A stretch of DNA of 64,000 nt from Thuidium tamariscinum (Eukaryota; Streptophyta; Bryopsida; Hypnales; Thuidiaceae). A program made the translations under genes and the position numbers. The notes beneath the pieces are model-generated. The model ran no database searches and was not told the DNA's origin. It was given only the letters and a program-made list of their open reading frames with translations. This document shows positions 1-11,949 of this stretch, piece by piece. The stretch spans positions 3,474,501 to 3,538,500 of the forward strand of contig OX344755.2 in assembly GCA_947034885.2 (NCBI GenBank). Reading direction: 5' to 3'. The first letter of the stretch is position 1, and each line of letters opens with the position of its first letter.

Positions 1-115
1 TCCAGCCCTTAGATGGTCCGTTTATGGACCTCCTCCCTTGATTGAACTGACGCTTCGAGAAGATCACTAATTTGTTCCTACAAAATGGAGACTGACCATC
101 AATCGTACAGGATGC

Positions 116-451
116 TAAGGTAGCAGCATTCATAATCGTCAAAATAAGGAATTTCAACATAATTAGAGGCAGTTCTGTATTAGCAATTGAAAATCATGAA
201 TTTTCAAAAAAAAATTAAGATTTTTGGATAATGTATCAAATTTCTATGAATTTTCGAAGTAGAACTCTCTAGGGCACCCTAAACCACACTCTAGTAAAGT
301 TGCCTTGATTTTCACACCAAAATCTACAAAAATTAGACCCCACCAACTACAATCAAGCATTGGCATGGTTTCAAGGCACATCTGACAACATTTTAAGATA
401 ACTCTACTATCAGTAATTGGATGCACTAATAGTTATGGATGCTGCTACCTT
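116..451. mobile_element. Small inverted-repeat (MITE-like) element
   Basis: The left end AAGGTAGCAGCATTCATAA and the reverse complement of the right end (AAGGTAGCAGCATCCATAA) differ at one base over 19. The interior is AT-rich and non-coding. I cannot fix a clean target duplication, so the superfamily is unknown. Confidence 0.5.
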
Positions 452-747
452 AAGTTAAACCCGCTCCGTGGTATAAATTTACGTGGGGGAAAGCGCAGGG
501 ATTTTTTATTTGCCATGTATGATAAAATTTGGAAATTTTTAATTCATATTTGCAATCAGAAACTTCAAATTTTCACTAGAGGGGTGAAGAATATATCCTA
601 ATTATGGTTAGGAATCTTTTCTTTTGACTTTTACCCTGGAGAGTAAAAAATTTATTTTGTTGATCCTACTTTGTAAGATTGATTTAGTGTCTTGTATCAA
701 CCATACGATATCGGTAGAAGGATAGAATGGTAGCCTTGTAATACCTA

Positions 748-876
748 AATGTATGTTTGCTTTTGGTATTAAAGATTGTTGTTATTGAGGGTCTTAGGAA
801 CAAATCTAGACCTACTTCTAGACTAGATTCACATTGCAAGCATCACCCTTAATACCAATTGCAAACATACATTAAG
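748..876. repeat. Imperfect inverted repeat, about 29-bp arms
   Basis: Bases 748-776 and 848-876 are near reverse complements of each other (core ATGTATGTTTGC and GCAAACATACAT), with a loop of about 70 bases. It could be a decayed MITE. No coding content is seen. Confidence 0.45.
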
Positions 877-1010
877 GTTCTTTGGATTCTTTTGAACAAA
901 ACTTTCATGAAACAATATATTCAATTGAAAATAAAATAGAGTTTTTAAATTTGTAATCTCTTTTACAACTTCTAAATCAAGGATCTTACACCTAATATAA
1001 ATACTTGTTT

Positions 1011-1163
1011 CACTACTAAAAAGAGGAGGTATACATGACTTGTCCACAATGACTACACCAACAACAATGACTGCAAAAATGACTGCAAGATGACTATTTT
1101 GCAGTGATTGTCACAGTGCAGTCATTGTGGACTAGTCATTTGTACCCCCATTTTCTAATAGTA
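1011..1163. mobile_element. Degenerate short inverted-repeat element
   Basis: The left part carries ATGACTTGTCCACAATGACT and the right part, read in reverse complement, ATGACTAGTCCACAATGACT. The outer ends also resemble each other loosely. A half copy of the same wording occurs at 6265-6305, which supports a dispersed family. It has no coding capacity. Confidence 0.45.
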
Positions 1164-1739
1164 TTTTTCTATCATTTTTTCAAAACTTACTTCCCTAGCA
1201 TCTCCAAACCCATAATGTTCAAAGTAAAACAATGGCTTTTTTTAGTAATTTTTCCTAGGAGCTTGGCCATAACATAATACAAATGATAATTTGGAGCTGA
1301 GGAAAGATTGTAAGTAGTTAACCCTAAAAAGATGGATTGGTCACTGTGGAATGTACAACAAAACTGAATCATTTTGTTTCACCAACAGACCTTTAGATTA
1401 TTAAACAAGGCAACCCAATTCAAAAAGAAACCAATAAGCTTTGTCAACTTACAACCACTCAAGGTACATATACTCAAAATTTGTCCTTTTTTGCAATTGC
1501 ACCTCAAATATAATAACCCTTGGGGGACCCAACAATTGAAGAAAAAAGACATGCTTTTTGGAATACGTGCCTTATTGTAAAATCCACGTCCCCATATGGA
1601 TATATATCATGCATCCCCGAATTGGCCCTGATTTCCATATATGCCAATATATCATGCGGGTTGAAAGTGGTCCCCAAGAATTTTGTCCCCAAGAATGAAT
1701 CAGCTACCCTTTATCCCAACAATTCCAACCATTCCGTTT

Positions 1740-2260
1740 GGTTCCAGAATCCAACTGAAGTTATTATTGCTGAAAGTTGCGAGTTGCGAGCGCGGGCGGG
1801 CAATGGATCCCTCGGCTCCACATGGTTAGGTACGCAGGCTCGCGCTTCCATTTCCAAGGGCAGTTCCCATCCCTATTTCTGTTTGCTTCTGTTTGTTTCT
1901 TCTTCAGGCGCGGCGTTGAATCATTGAGGCGAAGCTTGTGAATTATTATTATTTTGCATGGGGACAGCCGTGGTCAGATTCCTCACCGTGGCCATGGCTA
2001 CGGCTGAAGCTTGGCTGGGAGGACTTGGGATATAAAAGGGGGAGCATCCCACACGAGTTCTACCAAACTCTGCGTCACTCACTGTTCATGATTGAAGGAT
2101 CATCGCAATGCTGGGCAGTACAGGAGCAGCCAGGAGCTTTCTGTAAACTGAGAACTACGGTCGAGTCTAAGGTCAAAGCACCTAAATGCGACATTTATTC
2201 TAGGTTGGCAAGTCTAGAGGGTATATACAAAATAAAAATGATGTGTGTTTGTTAGGAAAT
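1740..2260 (+). promoter_or_regulatory. Orphan gene-like 5' region with TATA box
   Basis: This patch is visibly richer in G and C than its surroundings. It contains a good plant-type TATA motif (GATATAAAAGG near 2028-2038), followed about 75 bases later by an ATG at 2109. That ATG opens a 12-codon frame (MLGSTGAARSFL) ending near a possible donor site, CT|GTAAACTGAG. I could not find downstream exons on the plus strand, so it may be the decapitated start of a gene, a relic, or a non-coding transcript. The call rests only on composition and the TATA motif. Confidence 0.3.
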
Positions 2261-5200
2261 GGTTTTAGGAAACCAACATAATTGGATTCGTATTTTTCTG
2301 AGCCTGTATGAATACAATATGTAGATGGGTCTGTTGTGAACTTCGGACTAACACTAGAATGGGGTACGTAAACACCCAAAAGCGACAGGCTCTAACCTTG
2401 GATCTTGTGTGGATGACTAGTCACTTTTTGGAAGAGTGACAAGTTCTTAGAACCCCATGTGTCTACTTTGGGTCCACTTGCACTTGGATTAAGGTCACTT
2501 TTTAGATGTTTTGGAATGAATAGTCTTCCACTTGGGTTCTTCCGCCTTATTCTTTAAAAGGAGTGACCTTTTAAAAGATGATTGAGCATTTGAGGGGTGG
2601 CGGGAGCTAATATTCCTTGCAACTAAATATTTTCACAAGCAATGTTGGTGGGAAGGAAAATGGAATTGGCATTGATTTTAACCCAAGTTGTTTCATATTT
2701 TTTGGACCTTTGTGGAATTATTTACAAGTTTTTTAAGTAGATATGTAGAATGAACACCTTTTGAAATGTACATTGTTGGCACATTGAAGAAAACAAAATT
2801 GTCCTTCTTTATTAGAGGTTGCTTTCACAACAATGGCATTTTTTAAGCTCTACCCTAAGTTTTTTAGAAGTGAAAGAAGGGGGAACTTATTATGTATAAA
2901 GGATGACCGATTTTTGGAAAATTTGAATCCATTAGATAGATTCAATTTATGAGCTTACAAATTGTAGACACTAAGTGTGTAGTGGATAATAGAGAATCCT
3001 TCCATGTCAAACAAAGGTGGATATCATCCTTGCATAGTAGTTTCACATCCAATGAGTGTTTTTAATATAATTTTCAAAAATAATAATTTAATAGATTATT
3101 CACACTATATCAAAAGGATGACAAGAAAATATAATCTGTACACATTGAAGTTTCTTTGCTATGTATTCACCAAAACGTTGCAATCTACCATTTCTAGTAC
3201 AAGCCCCAAACTTTAGGGGGGGAAATTTTTTTTTTGGACATGTGTAAACATAGAATTCCATTATATATATATATATATATAAAGCTTTGAATCAATCCAT
3301 TTTGATTAATGAGATGAAAATTATGAGTTTTTGTATGAGGGCAATTAAGGATTCCATACTCTACAATAAACTTTGAAATCCCTTATTTAATCAAATTTTC
3401 AATACTTAAAATAAATTTGGAGATTGGGATTAGATTGTTTGATACACAATTCAATCCATTGGGATTAAAATTTTCAATTCCATAAACAAATTTTAAAAAA
3501 TTTAGTATTTTGAATCATTCTCCATTTCTATCTACATACTTCTTTTTTTTCTATAATTATACAAGTTAAATGATCTTAATTTTTAAAGCATGTAATCAAC
3601 TTACCTTAAAGAATGAATCTAAAAGACAACCACCATTTTAGACATTTTTTTCATACAAATGTTAACTTACTTTGTGAAGTATAATTGCCTTTTTTTTAGG
3701 GCCAAGAAAAGGATTGATGTGAATTCAAATGCTAATATTTTGCAAATAACATGGTGGGAGTTTTTTGAATTTCTTAATGTCTTTTCAAAGTTAGTAGTGT
3801 ACTACAAGATCCTATGTTCACATGCATTCAAAAAAAAAAATTTCCTATAATTTGAAACTTGTATTAGAAATGACAATTTAGGATCATTTTTGGTGAAAAC
3901 ATAGCCCAAAAAATTCAAGAATTAATGAAAAAAACTTGTCCCCATGTTGTGTGAAAATTTTAATGAAATGAAATATTTGTTCAATATTTGTTTAGTACTC
4001 ATGGAATAAATTATTACTTATCCATGTAGATAGGACCAATGTCTTTGGTGAATAGTGTAGTATAAACAAGTGTAGTTTGTACATCTTTATTCAATTCAGT
4101 TAAGAATCAAGCAACCACAAAACATTGCTACTAGCCATTCATTGTTCATTGTTAATTGCAATGAACTATTTGACTTACCTAATAATTTTACAAAGGAACT
4201 AGGGAGATTTGAACTTGTATCTCAACTATCTCTTATTTCATGCATAGAAAACATGCTAAAGCTTGTTGTTTATCATTGATGATGAAGTTTTTTTTAAATG
4301 AAATTATATCATTTAGAATTGGAGACACAAGTTAGCTTGGAGAGTTTAACAAGTATAGAAGTAATTGACAATAAACTAGTTTACAAATCATGTTCAACAT
4401 CTTAGTGTAAAAGAAACATATTTAGAAACATAAAAAATCAACATTTTAAAATAAAAGATTCCATAATTTTGGAAAGAGTTGTTTTAAACTTTTCAACATT
4501 TAGAATTAAACATTTTATAAATTTGGAAGGATTTGTTTCAAACTTTCAATACTTAGAATAGAGTGTTTTCATGATTTGGAAAGGAGGTTTCAAACTTTGG
4601 GAGGCCTTTCTCCATGTCTCTACAATACATTAAGCTTATCATATTTGACTACCATCTTTTTTATTTTTGTTTTGGACAATATAAAACTTGCAAGGGCAAC
4701 ATTCAATAGCATTTAGAAAGATTGCCTTTTCCTCTTTGCAATCTTCATCCATGAATTTCATCCACATACTATTCTTAAGTATTGGAACAATGGTTGTACA
4801 TTTAAGATGTGTTCTATTTTTTTATTGATTATGAATTCAAACCATTAGAGGGGATTTGAGGCCTCCAAAAGGCTGTTTCGGGGTTGTTCTTGAAACTGTT
4901 CCCGTAATTGCTGGCCATTGTTAGGTCAACATTTATCCAAAAAATAAAAATAAAAATTTGGGGTCCTGAAATATACCCCCCCCCCAAAAAAAAAATTATT
5001 CAATTTTTTTTAATGACGTGGCACTTTCTTGACCACATAGGATTCTTGCTCACGCGGCAAAAACTACGTTGATGTAGTCCGGGAACCCATAGTCTTCCAA
5101 TGCCCTCAAATTTCATCTAATGATATTAACAACATACTCCTTTGTTGTAAAGATAATTGGTTTGCCAAAAATCCACAAATCCATTGAGAATTATACTAGT

Positions 5201-5440
5201 ATATTCAATAGCAACTTGCCACCAACAACAAACTTATAATTGCTGATAGAATAAATAATCTCTATATATAGACATAGTGTGATGGGATGTAGAAAAATTT
5301 ATGTGGGATATTCAATTTAGAAGTACTAGTTTCTCAACTACTCATAGTCATAGTGAAGTCTAATAAAATTTGAAAATGTGTTAAAAACTTGAATTTCATT
5401 CCTCATTAAAGCATAGTAGAATAACCTAATACAAAAAACT
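2261..5440. other. AT-rich intergenic DNA
   Basis: No gene recognised. It holds a (TA)n run near 3261-3281 and a fragment at about 3285-3340 related to the arms of the hairpin element at 50.6-51.3 kb. A stretch at 4849-5095 is related to the element at 54.7-55.0 kb (shared phrases around GGCTGTTTC and GAAACTGTTC). The 63-78 residue frames are low-complexity and unsupported. Confidence 0.6.
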
Positions 5441-5545
5441 TTGAACTAAAAAAGGTTGGTAAGGATTACCGCAAGACCGTTTGCAGGTTTTCACTTCCAA
5501 CCTTTGTGGAGACCCCTGCCACGCCGGTGATCTGGCTTTGTGTGT

Positions 5546-5864
5546 AAGGTAGGAGGTCCATAAACCGCTCATCTAAGAGCTGAAGCTGACTTTTGGGGAG
5601 GTAGAGCTTCTTGAAGTATTTTTCAGTAAATTTTCCTTGAAAGGCAAGAGAAATTGGCATCTAACCCAAGTTGTTTCATATTTTTTGAAGCTTTGTAGAA
5701 TTAGTTATGAATTTCTGAAGCTACAGAAAAGTGCATTTTTGTGGGCTCTAAAACTGACCACCTCCTCAAATGCACACCACTTGTACATTGGAAAATGCAA
5801 AATGTACCTCTAGAGCCTGATTGGTTTTAGAACTCACTCCATTTTAGGACCTCCTACCTTAGTG
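5546..5864. mobile_element. MITE-like element of the GGTAGGAGGTCC family
   Basis: The left end reads AAGGTAGGAGGTCC and the right end GGACCTCCTACCTT, an exact 14-bp inverted pair. The interior (about 5640-5760) is similar in reverse complement to 45060-45230, including the phrase ACCCAAGTTGTTTCATA. A fragment also occurs near 2680. No protein-coding function is visible. Confidence 0.55.
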
Positions 5865-5889
5865 CTTCTGCTGAGCGGTAGCCAATTGC

Positions 5890-6065
5890 TCAGCGTAGGC
5901 CACGCCCTGCTTGTTTTTTCTCTTTGGTGAGAGTTTAGTTCGTTTGTTCGGGTTGGGGGTTGTGTCGGGTGGGTGGGTGGATTTTCTTTCCTCCAAGCTG
6001 CTTATGGCTGGTGGCTTTGTACTCCTTTGCAATGAAATCCCGTTTCATTTGTGCCAAAAAAAAGG
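5890..6065 (+). mobile_element. Possible 3' tail of a truncated LINE-like retroelement
   Basis: A G/T-rich stretch (GGGTTGGGGGTTGTGTCGGG) is followed by TTTGTACTCCTTTGCAATGAA and a short A run ending at about 6063. This wording resembles the 3' untranslated tails of plant LINE or SINE retroposons, as I recall them. No reverse-transcriptase frame is present and I could not define target duplications, so the call is tentative. Confidence 0.3.
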
Positions 6066-7148
6066 GTGGTAATTTATGTAAAGTTTCATCTTTGATAATC
6101 TGTTTGAAACTTCAAACCTACACTTGAAAGTTATGGACAAATTTCACTAAAGATGATTCAAAATGTAAAAAAAATTCCCTTCCAACTCCTCTCTAAAATT
6201 TGTTCATGACTTCTAAATTGAATGTGCGCTCAAAACTTCAAATGGATTTTTGCATTAATACAAGAAAATGAGGGTATAAATGACTTGTCCACAATGACAA
6301 TACCGACAACAATGATTCAATTTTTTATTTATTAGATTTTACTATGGGTGGATGAGAAACTACTACTTCCAAATTCAATATCCCTCATGGGTTATTCTAC
6401 CTCTTACCACACCATGTTCATATATAAAGCTTTTTGTCTCCATTCTAATTACTCAAAAAAACCTTCATAGACTAGAAAAAAGTAGAGGATGAATTATATA
6501 TTCTTTGTGAATTATTTGCTCTACTCTTCAAAGTTAAACTTAAAATTTTTAATGCTTATTTAAATATTATGATTAGATGCTAAACTTCATTGCATTTGAT
6601 GTTACTCTTTGTATACAATATTGACAAATCTTGTGTAAAATTCTAGCTATATTTGTACTGAAGGTCATCAAACCCTTCATACGAAGTAGGACCAATGGAC
6701 TAAATTTCTTCCAGAGGTAAATGTTGAAATTTTTTACTTTTTGCACAAATTTTTTTTGCAAATTTTGATTTAATATTTGCAATTATAGACTCCAATTATG
6801 GTCGGGAGGGCCAAGAACGTACCAAAAAACACAACACAAAAATAGGAGTCTTTTTTACTTTTACCCCTAGATAACACAAATTTTCACCTTCAGATCTCAC
6901 TTTGTGGGATGGATTTAACGTCTCACATTTGTAGTTACTGATGAGGGTGTAGAGTATACCACATCAATCCGTTCCAGGGATGATGGTAGCACTCACTGCT
7001 ATGGAATTTTATGCAGAATTATCCTCTCTTCAAGCTGCCACTCCATGGATTCCATAGCTTATCTTTTGGGTGCAATAAGTTACTAGTATCTGTGGCAAGT
7101 CTACTCACTTAACTTACATAATTTTCATGAATTCAGACATTCTTGACT
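6066..7148. other. AT-rich intergenic DNA
   Basis: No gene recognised. It contains a half copy (6265-6305) of the family at 1011-1163. A stretch at 6780-6970 shares wording with 36.9-37.2 kb. Otherwise I see nothing. Confidence 0.55.
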
Positions 7149-7149
7149 T

Positions 7150-7224
7150 GGTATTTTATATCTTTTTTTTTTTTTTAAAACGGAGGTGACCATTAAAAAC
7201 CAAAAGGAGGGTATTTTATATCTT
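7150..7224 (-). mobile_element. Tiny poly(A)-tailed retroposon footprint with 15-bp target duplication
   Basis: The 15-base word GGTATTTTATATCTT occurs at 7150-7164 and again at 7210-7224. Between them lie 45 bases that begin with a long T run, which is a poly(A) tail if read on the minus strand. A tail plus flanking direct repeats of about 15 bp is the mark of target-primed reverse transcription, here of a very short 5'-truncated copy. Confidence 0.55.
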
Positions 7225-8327
7225 ATTATTCGCGCAAAACTCTCGAATTCAGTTCTCTCCCCCATTCTGAACTAATAATTATGAGTGCAGAGGACATATT
7301 CTGCAACTGAAGAGCTTGGTAACGACTAATGAGGCAGTCAGTCAGTCAGTTCTTCCCTGCCGTCACGAAGGCACCTAAGGTACAGTAAACACGAAAAAAA
7401 GGAAAAGAACAATAAAGAAAGTGCCGGCAGCTGCGGTGCCCTCAATTATGGCAGGTAATGGGGCTCATAACTTAAACTGTGCCCACCTCAGAGTTAAGAG
7501 CACGTCTTACATGCCACGTGGCAGACCGAAAGCGTCCAAAAATCTCGTGAGGCTTTAAAATAGGACTGGTTCAAAGCCCTCAAATTGTGCTCTCTTCAAA
7601 AAGGCGTTTTCTCTTTTGTCCACAACGCTTGGATCACCATCCACTGTAACTTAACCTACGTTATTAGCTTTCAAAAGTCCAAAGACGGAAGCGAAGACCT
7701 CACCTCACTCCTGCGTATCAGTTAGAATATTTGAAACTAGGCACTTTAGTTGTACGCATCAATAATTTTATAACAATTTTTCTCTCGGGCACAACCGCAG
7801 AATGAGAGAATGGGGTTCACTTACAGAGGTCTCGATGCGATACATAAATGCATCAACGAAGTTGGTGCACTACAATACAAAGAGCCTCTGTCGGTCAGTT
7901 TGCTCTTCTAGCTAAGGTCCGCTTTTCGAGGAAGATCTTCACTCAAAATGACCTTAGGGTCACTGTTGATGTAGGCACTGCTGTCACTGCGAAGCCTCCC
8001 CTCTCCTTCAGTCCAAATACAAGAAATATACCAAAAAAAACTGGCTTAGATTTAGATGTCTTTTCATGGGAAAATGACTTGTAATTGGGCACAACTTAAT
8101 TAATTAACAGCAAAGCTTACTGTCACGAAAAACTCAGGAGTGTAGATCTTTAATCTACAGAAGTTATAGCGATATGTAAGATTGATCTCGGACTGCCTCA
8201 TGCTGATTGAGAGCTTGTACTTCTGATGCTGTATCCGAGGAGAAACCGTGAGTATCTTTGAGTGATTTCGAAAAAGCAACAGCTCACGAAGGACAGTGAT
8301 GTAAGAATGATAATCATACAAGTCTAT
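7225..8327. other. Intergenic region with G-box, downstream of the exonuclease gene
   Basis: The composition is less AT-rich than the flanks. A perfect palindromic G-box (GCCACGTGGC) lies at 7513-7522, suggesting an upstream regulatory region for a plus-strand transcript. The only plus frame (7848-8084, 78 codons) has no recognisable domain. The right part probably includes the 3' untranslated region of the minus-strand gene that stops at 8328. Confidence 0.4.
7513..7522. promoter_or_regulatory. G-box palindrome
   Basis: GCCACGTGGC is a perfect 10-bp palindrome with the CACGTG core bound by plant bZIP and bHLH factors. Whether it is used is unknown; no clear gene starts within a few hundred bases on either strand. 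Confidence 0.4.
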
Positions 8328-11300
8328 TTACTTCACACGATTTGCGAATGTCCATCTCACAGCTTTTGGATCACTAGCTTTCCTTTTCGCTGAGATTTTG
8401 ATAATTGCACCGTGAGCAAGCATTCGCTGCAGTACGCGAGCAATGTTGTGGGCATCGTCCAGGCCAACATGATGTGTACCAGTTAGAGGAATATTTAGGC
8501 CGTTCAGCATCGCCAGCATGCCCCCAGCCTGCAAGAGCCCGCCAATGGTTTTCTAACAGTAAATAGAACAACTCAGACGAAACTTTATAGGAATTCCACA
8601 CAGCCAGCGTGAGCTTACTGAATTATACTAATTTAGAGAGATCTAATATGAAGTAGACAATCGTATGTCAGCAATCCAGCAGCTTACAAATTCTAACAAA
8701 TCGATGCGACTCTGGGATGATTCTACAGGCAGCAAGGAGACCTGCACAACGATAAACCTAGTACACGATACTTATGGCAGAATTGGAAGCTAACAAGTGA
8801 AGCTTTTGAGTAAGGTGCGTGTACCCGTTTCTTGTAGAAGTTATAGTAGATGTCCTTCAAGTTGATCCACTCATTAAAATATGGTTTCAAATCAATGCCT
8901 GAATCACGACATTGTTCTGGAATCTTTGTCTTGACATCCCAGTTCCCACTGTCATCCAAATCGCTTTGTATTAGATACAGCTGGAACGTAAAAGGATTCC
9001 CAGCACAATTACGAAGATTATCCGTTCTAAGCGACTTTGATCAGTATGGTCTACAATTGCAGAGACAAGGATGAAGAATGACTTCACTATGGCAGGCTGT
9101 CTTATTCTCAAGCTGTGATATATCATCTTAAGTTTCAGAATCTAAACTAACACCATCAAAATGCATAACATACTTGCTTGCAAGAATAGTCCTGTGTTGA
9201 TAGCACTAGTGCTCACCACGTAACAAAAGCTGCTCGTGTCAACTTGGATGGGTTTCTAGGGTCATAAAGTGAGCAGCTCTCCATCCAGTCCTCAAATGAA
9301 ATCAGAACCTCTGTAAATGGAATAGCTGTATCGTGCCAAACCCTGTAAAATACGAGAAATCAGAATGATCAGAGGTTCAGTTAACGAAATGACTGGTATA
9401 ATTGGCCAATTGTACACGCATGATGCATCTCAATAGCACCTTCTGAGAACAACACCAAAATCTTAGACAAGGTACATATACGAAATAGACATGGTATCCA
9501 GAAAAAGTCCTGAGGATGCGTGTATGCCTACTTGAGACAGATTGATGGCCCACTACCTGTATTTATTACTCGATGCATACTTCGCTATTACAGTAAGAGT
9601 ATACAGACCGAATTCGCAACAGTAAGTGTACGTGGTCTCTATAAACTAAGGTGCTTGAGCTTACCTGTCTAAACCCCACTTCCCGTACTTCCCTTTAATA
9701 TACTCGGCCTGCCTTTCTGCCGTCATTATGACCGGCCTTACAAAGCTGCATAAAAATCGAGTCCATTTTAGGTTAGCTTCACAAGTATGCAATTTTGTAA
9801 GTCACCAAGGTCTGCAAGATCCAACCTCTTACAACGCATCAGCAACACCTACAAATTGAAGACGAGGAAGAAATGTACCGATGAAAGCGATCAACCACTT
9901 CGAGAGTCTTAGCGTCAATCAGAAGTACGGGAAACTCCAGTATCTCAACCATGCCTTCCAGGTCCAGCACCAAGTAGAACTCAAATGGTTGTTCCTTAAC
10001 CCTTTTAAGGTCCACTGGTCTGACTTTGAGATTCGGGTAGACATGGTTAAACTTGTCGATGTGCTCTTTCTCCTCCATCTACGCAACATACACCTTAAAA
10101 CATTTGAGTGTTCGTTAGACAGCAGAAGTACTCTTCGAAAGGGACATCATTCAAAAGAATTTTCATCCAAAAATAGATCGATAAGTTTAGGGTGAGCATC
10201 CCATCAGTTCATCACAAGTACTGTACACTACCTCTCAAAGGTCTCAATGCATCACAAAATGTACTCTCAAGAGCAGACCGTACTCTCGCAATTGTTTCAT
10301 GAGACTCACATCTTTTCACCTTAAATACTTCGCTATCACAATGTCCATCGTATCCTTAGATGAATCTTTCAATATTCTGAGGATCATCAGATGGTGCATA
10401 GCCACCAACGCAAATGAAGAACTGGACTCAAAGGGATGGACAGAATCGGACTGTCTTGAACGCAGGTGATGGAAATTCGAAAAGAACTGGCCAGTGACAC
10501 CGCCAAAACGGAAAACATACACACGCGATAAATTGATTCGTGATATGATGTTGCAGTTGTCACTAATTCGAAAGGGCATCATATTATTTCACAAATCCAG
10601 GACTCACCTCAGTTCACTACTATAGGTAGCAAGATCAGTCAACCAACTGTTCTCTAAAACCTTGAACCCCAAACCCGAAATCCTAGCTAAGTGCCTTTAG
10701 TGAAATTAATCCACAATGCTCCCTCTTCGTCATCAACCACAATGTCCTCAAAATCCAATTGTTATTACCCAATCAACAGATACGCCAGATATATCACCGC
10801 CAAATCGTAAACTTCACAGTGACGCAGTACACAATCCTAAAAGCATCACATAACTTTAGTAATCCAGGGCAAACTCAGGTCGCTACAATAGTGAGCAAGA
10901 TCAGTCAACTAACTGCTCTCTGAAACCCGAAATCCTAAACCCTTGCATTCCAGATGAATGTCCCTCCTAAAAGGAATGCACGATGCTGATTCATAGTCAA
11001 TAATTACCAGAATTCCTCAAAATAATCAACAGACACGCCAGACAAATACTCAGACGATAAGAGGCACGTGACTGCTTCAACCAACTGCTCTCTGAAACCT
11101 TAAACCCTAAACCTTAGATGAGTATCTCTACTAAAAGAAATGCACAAAGCTCTCTCATCGCCATTAATTACCACAATTTCCCCATAATCAATAGTAACAA
11201 GATAATCAACAGATATATATCTTCAGACGATACGAGGCAGATGACTGCTTCAACCAACTATCCTATGAAACCTTAAAACCCTAAACCCTAAATGCGTGAA

Positions 11301-11868
11301 ATCTCTACTGTAAATAATGCACCATGCTCTCTCATCATCACCACCTCCAAAAATCTCTTAAAGTAGCAAAATAATCAACAGACATAAATCTTCGGACGAT
11401 ACAGAGCAGGGTAAGAGAGGCCATGATACATACCAACGTACACAACCCTTGCGTGAAATAGTAGCACATGGGTTTCCTCCGCTTCCTACTCCTTGCATCG
11501 TCGACATTCCGTTGATTCTCCGCCTCCAAATCTTCGTTCACAAGCTCAAATTCGCGCATAGCAGCGCGAGAGACTTCCTCCTCCTCAATCTCAACCAAGC
11601 TATCGTTCAACTGCGAGACCGAGGAGGCGACGACATCAGCATCCGAAGCAGACGACCGAGTGGAAGCACACCTCGAATTCGAAAATGTCCGCCAAAAATT
11701 CCAAGAAGCGGACTGGGAAAGCTCCCTCTTGCAATGATGATGCGGCAACGACCAAGGGGGCTTTCGAAAATTCGAAACAACGGGATTCACGAGGGATCGG
11801 CTGGGCAAGAAAACCAAGGAGCGCAATCGGAGCGCCATCGCCTGCAGGGAAACAGCAATGGTGGACAT
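8328..11868 (-). CDS. ERL1: ERL1-like DEDDh 3'-5' exonuclease, six exons
   Basis: I splice exons 11868-11434, 10078-9879, 9745-9665, 9342-9217, 8948-8825 and 8528-8328. Every junction is GT-AG and in phase, giving 388 residues. The Exo I motif is VLDLEG (D184, E186), Exo II is FVTCGNWD (D285) and Exo III is THHVGLDDAHN (residues 340-350). Together these are the full DEDDh set of ERI1-type nucleases. Segments such as KTKIPEQC, EWINLKD and FHR-FVRP match, from memory, the Arabidopsis At3g15140 (ERL1) type, a plastid enzyme reported to act in rRNA 3' maturation. The N-terminus is Ser/Arg-rich with few acidic residues, as expected for a plastid or mitochondrial transit peptide. Upstream of the nuclease domain is a Cys/His cluster (MCYYFTQGLC ... 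H-x5-H) that bridges exons 1 and 2. Starts at 11868 or 11838 are both possible; an ATG at 11949 would add 27 residues. The family call is firm, the organelle target is inferred. Confidence 0.9.
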
Positions 11869-11949
11869 CGTTTGGAATACAACATTATACAAGCAATACC
11901 GACAGATTAGTTTACACTCGCTCTGTTTCGAAGCTGAAAGCTCATGCAA

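Larger units (their letters stand above)
1..1740. other. AT-rich intergenic DNA with degenerate inverted-repeat elements
   Basis: No convincing exon is visible. Bases 1-38 look like the terminal fragment of the repeat family that also occurs near 5.5 kb and 45.2 kb (shared wording around the phrase TTATGGACCTCC). An inverted pair at 116-128 and 439-451 (AAGGTAGCAGCAT) bounds a possible 335-bp element. A second inverted pair lies at 748-776 and 848-876. A third, weaker one spans about 1011-1163. Open frames here are short and carry no recognisable domain. Confidence 0.6.

Noticed and set aside
3261..3281. TA dinucleotide run as an origin or regulatory site
   Set aside because: Simple sequence typical of AT-rich plant intergenic DNA; nothing ties it to a function.
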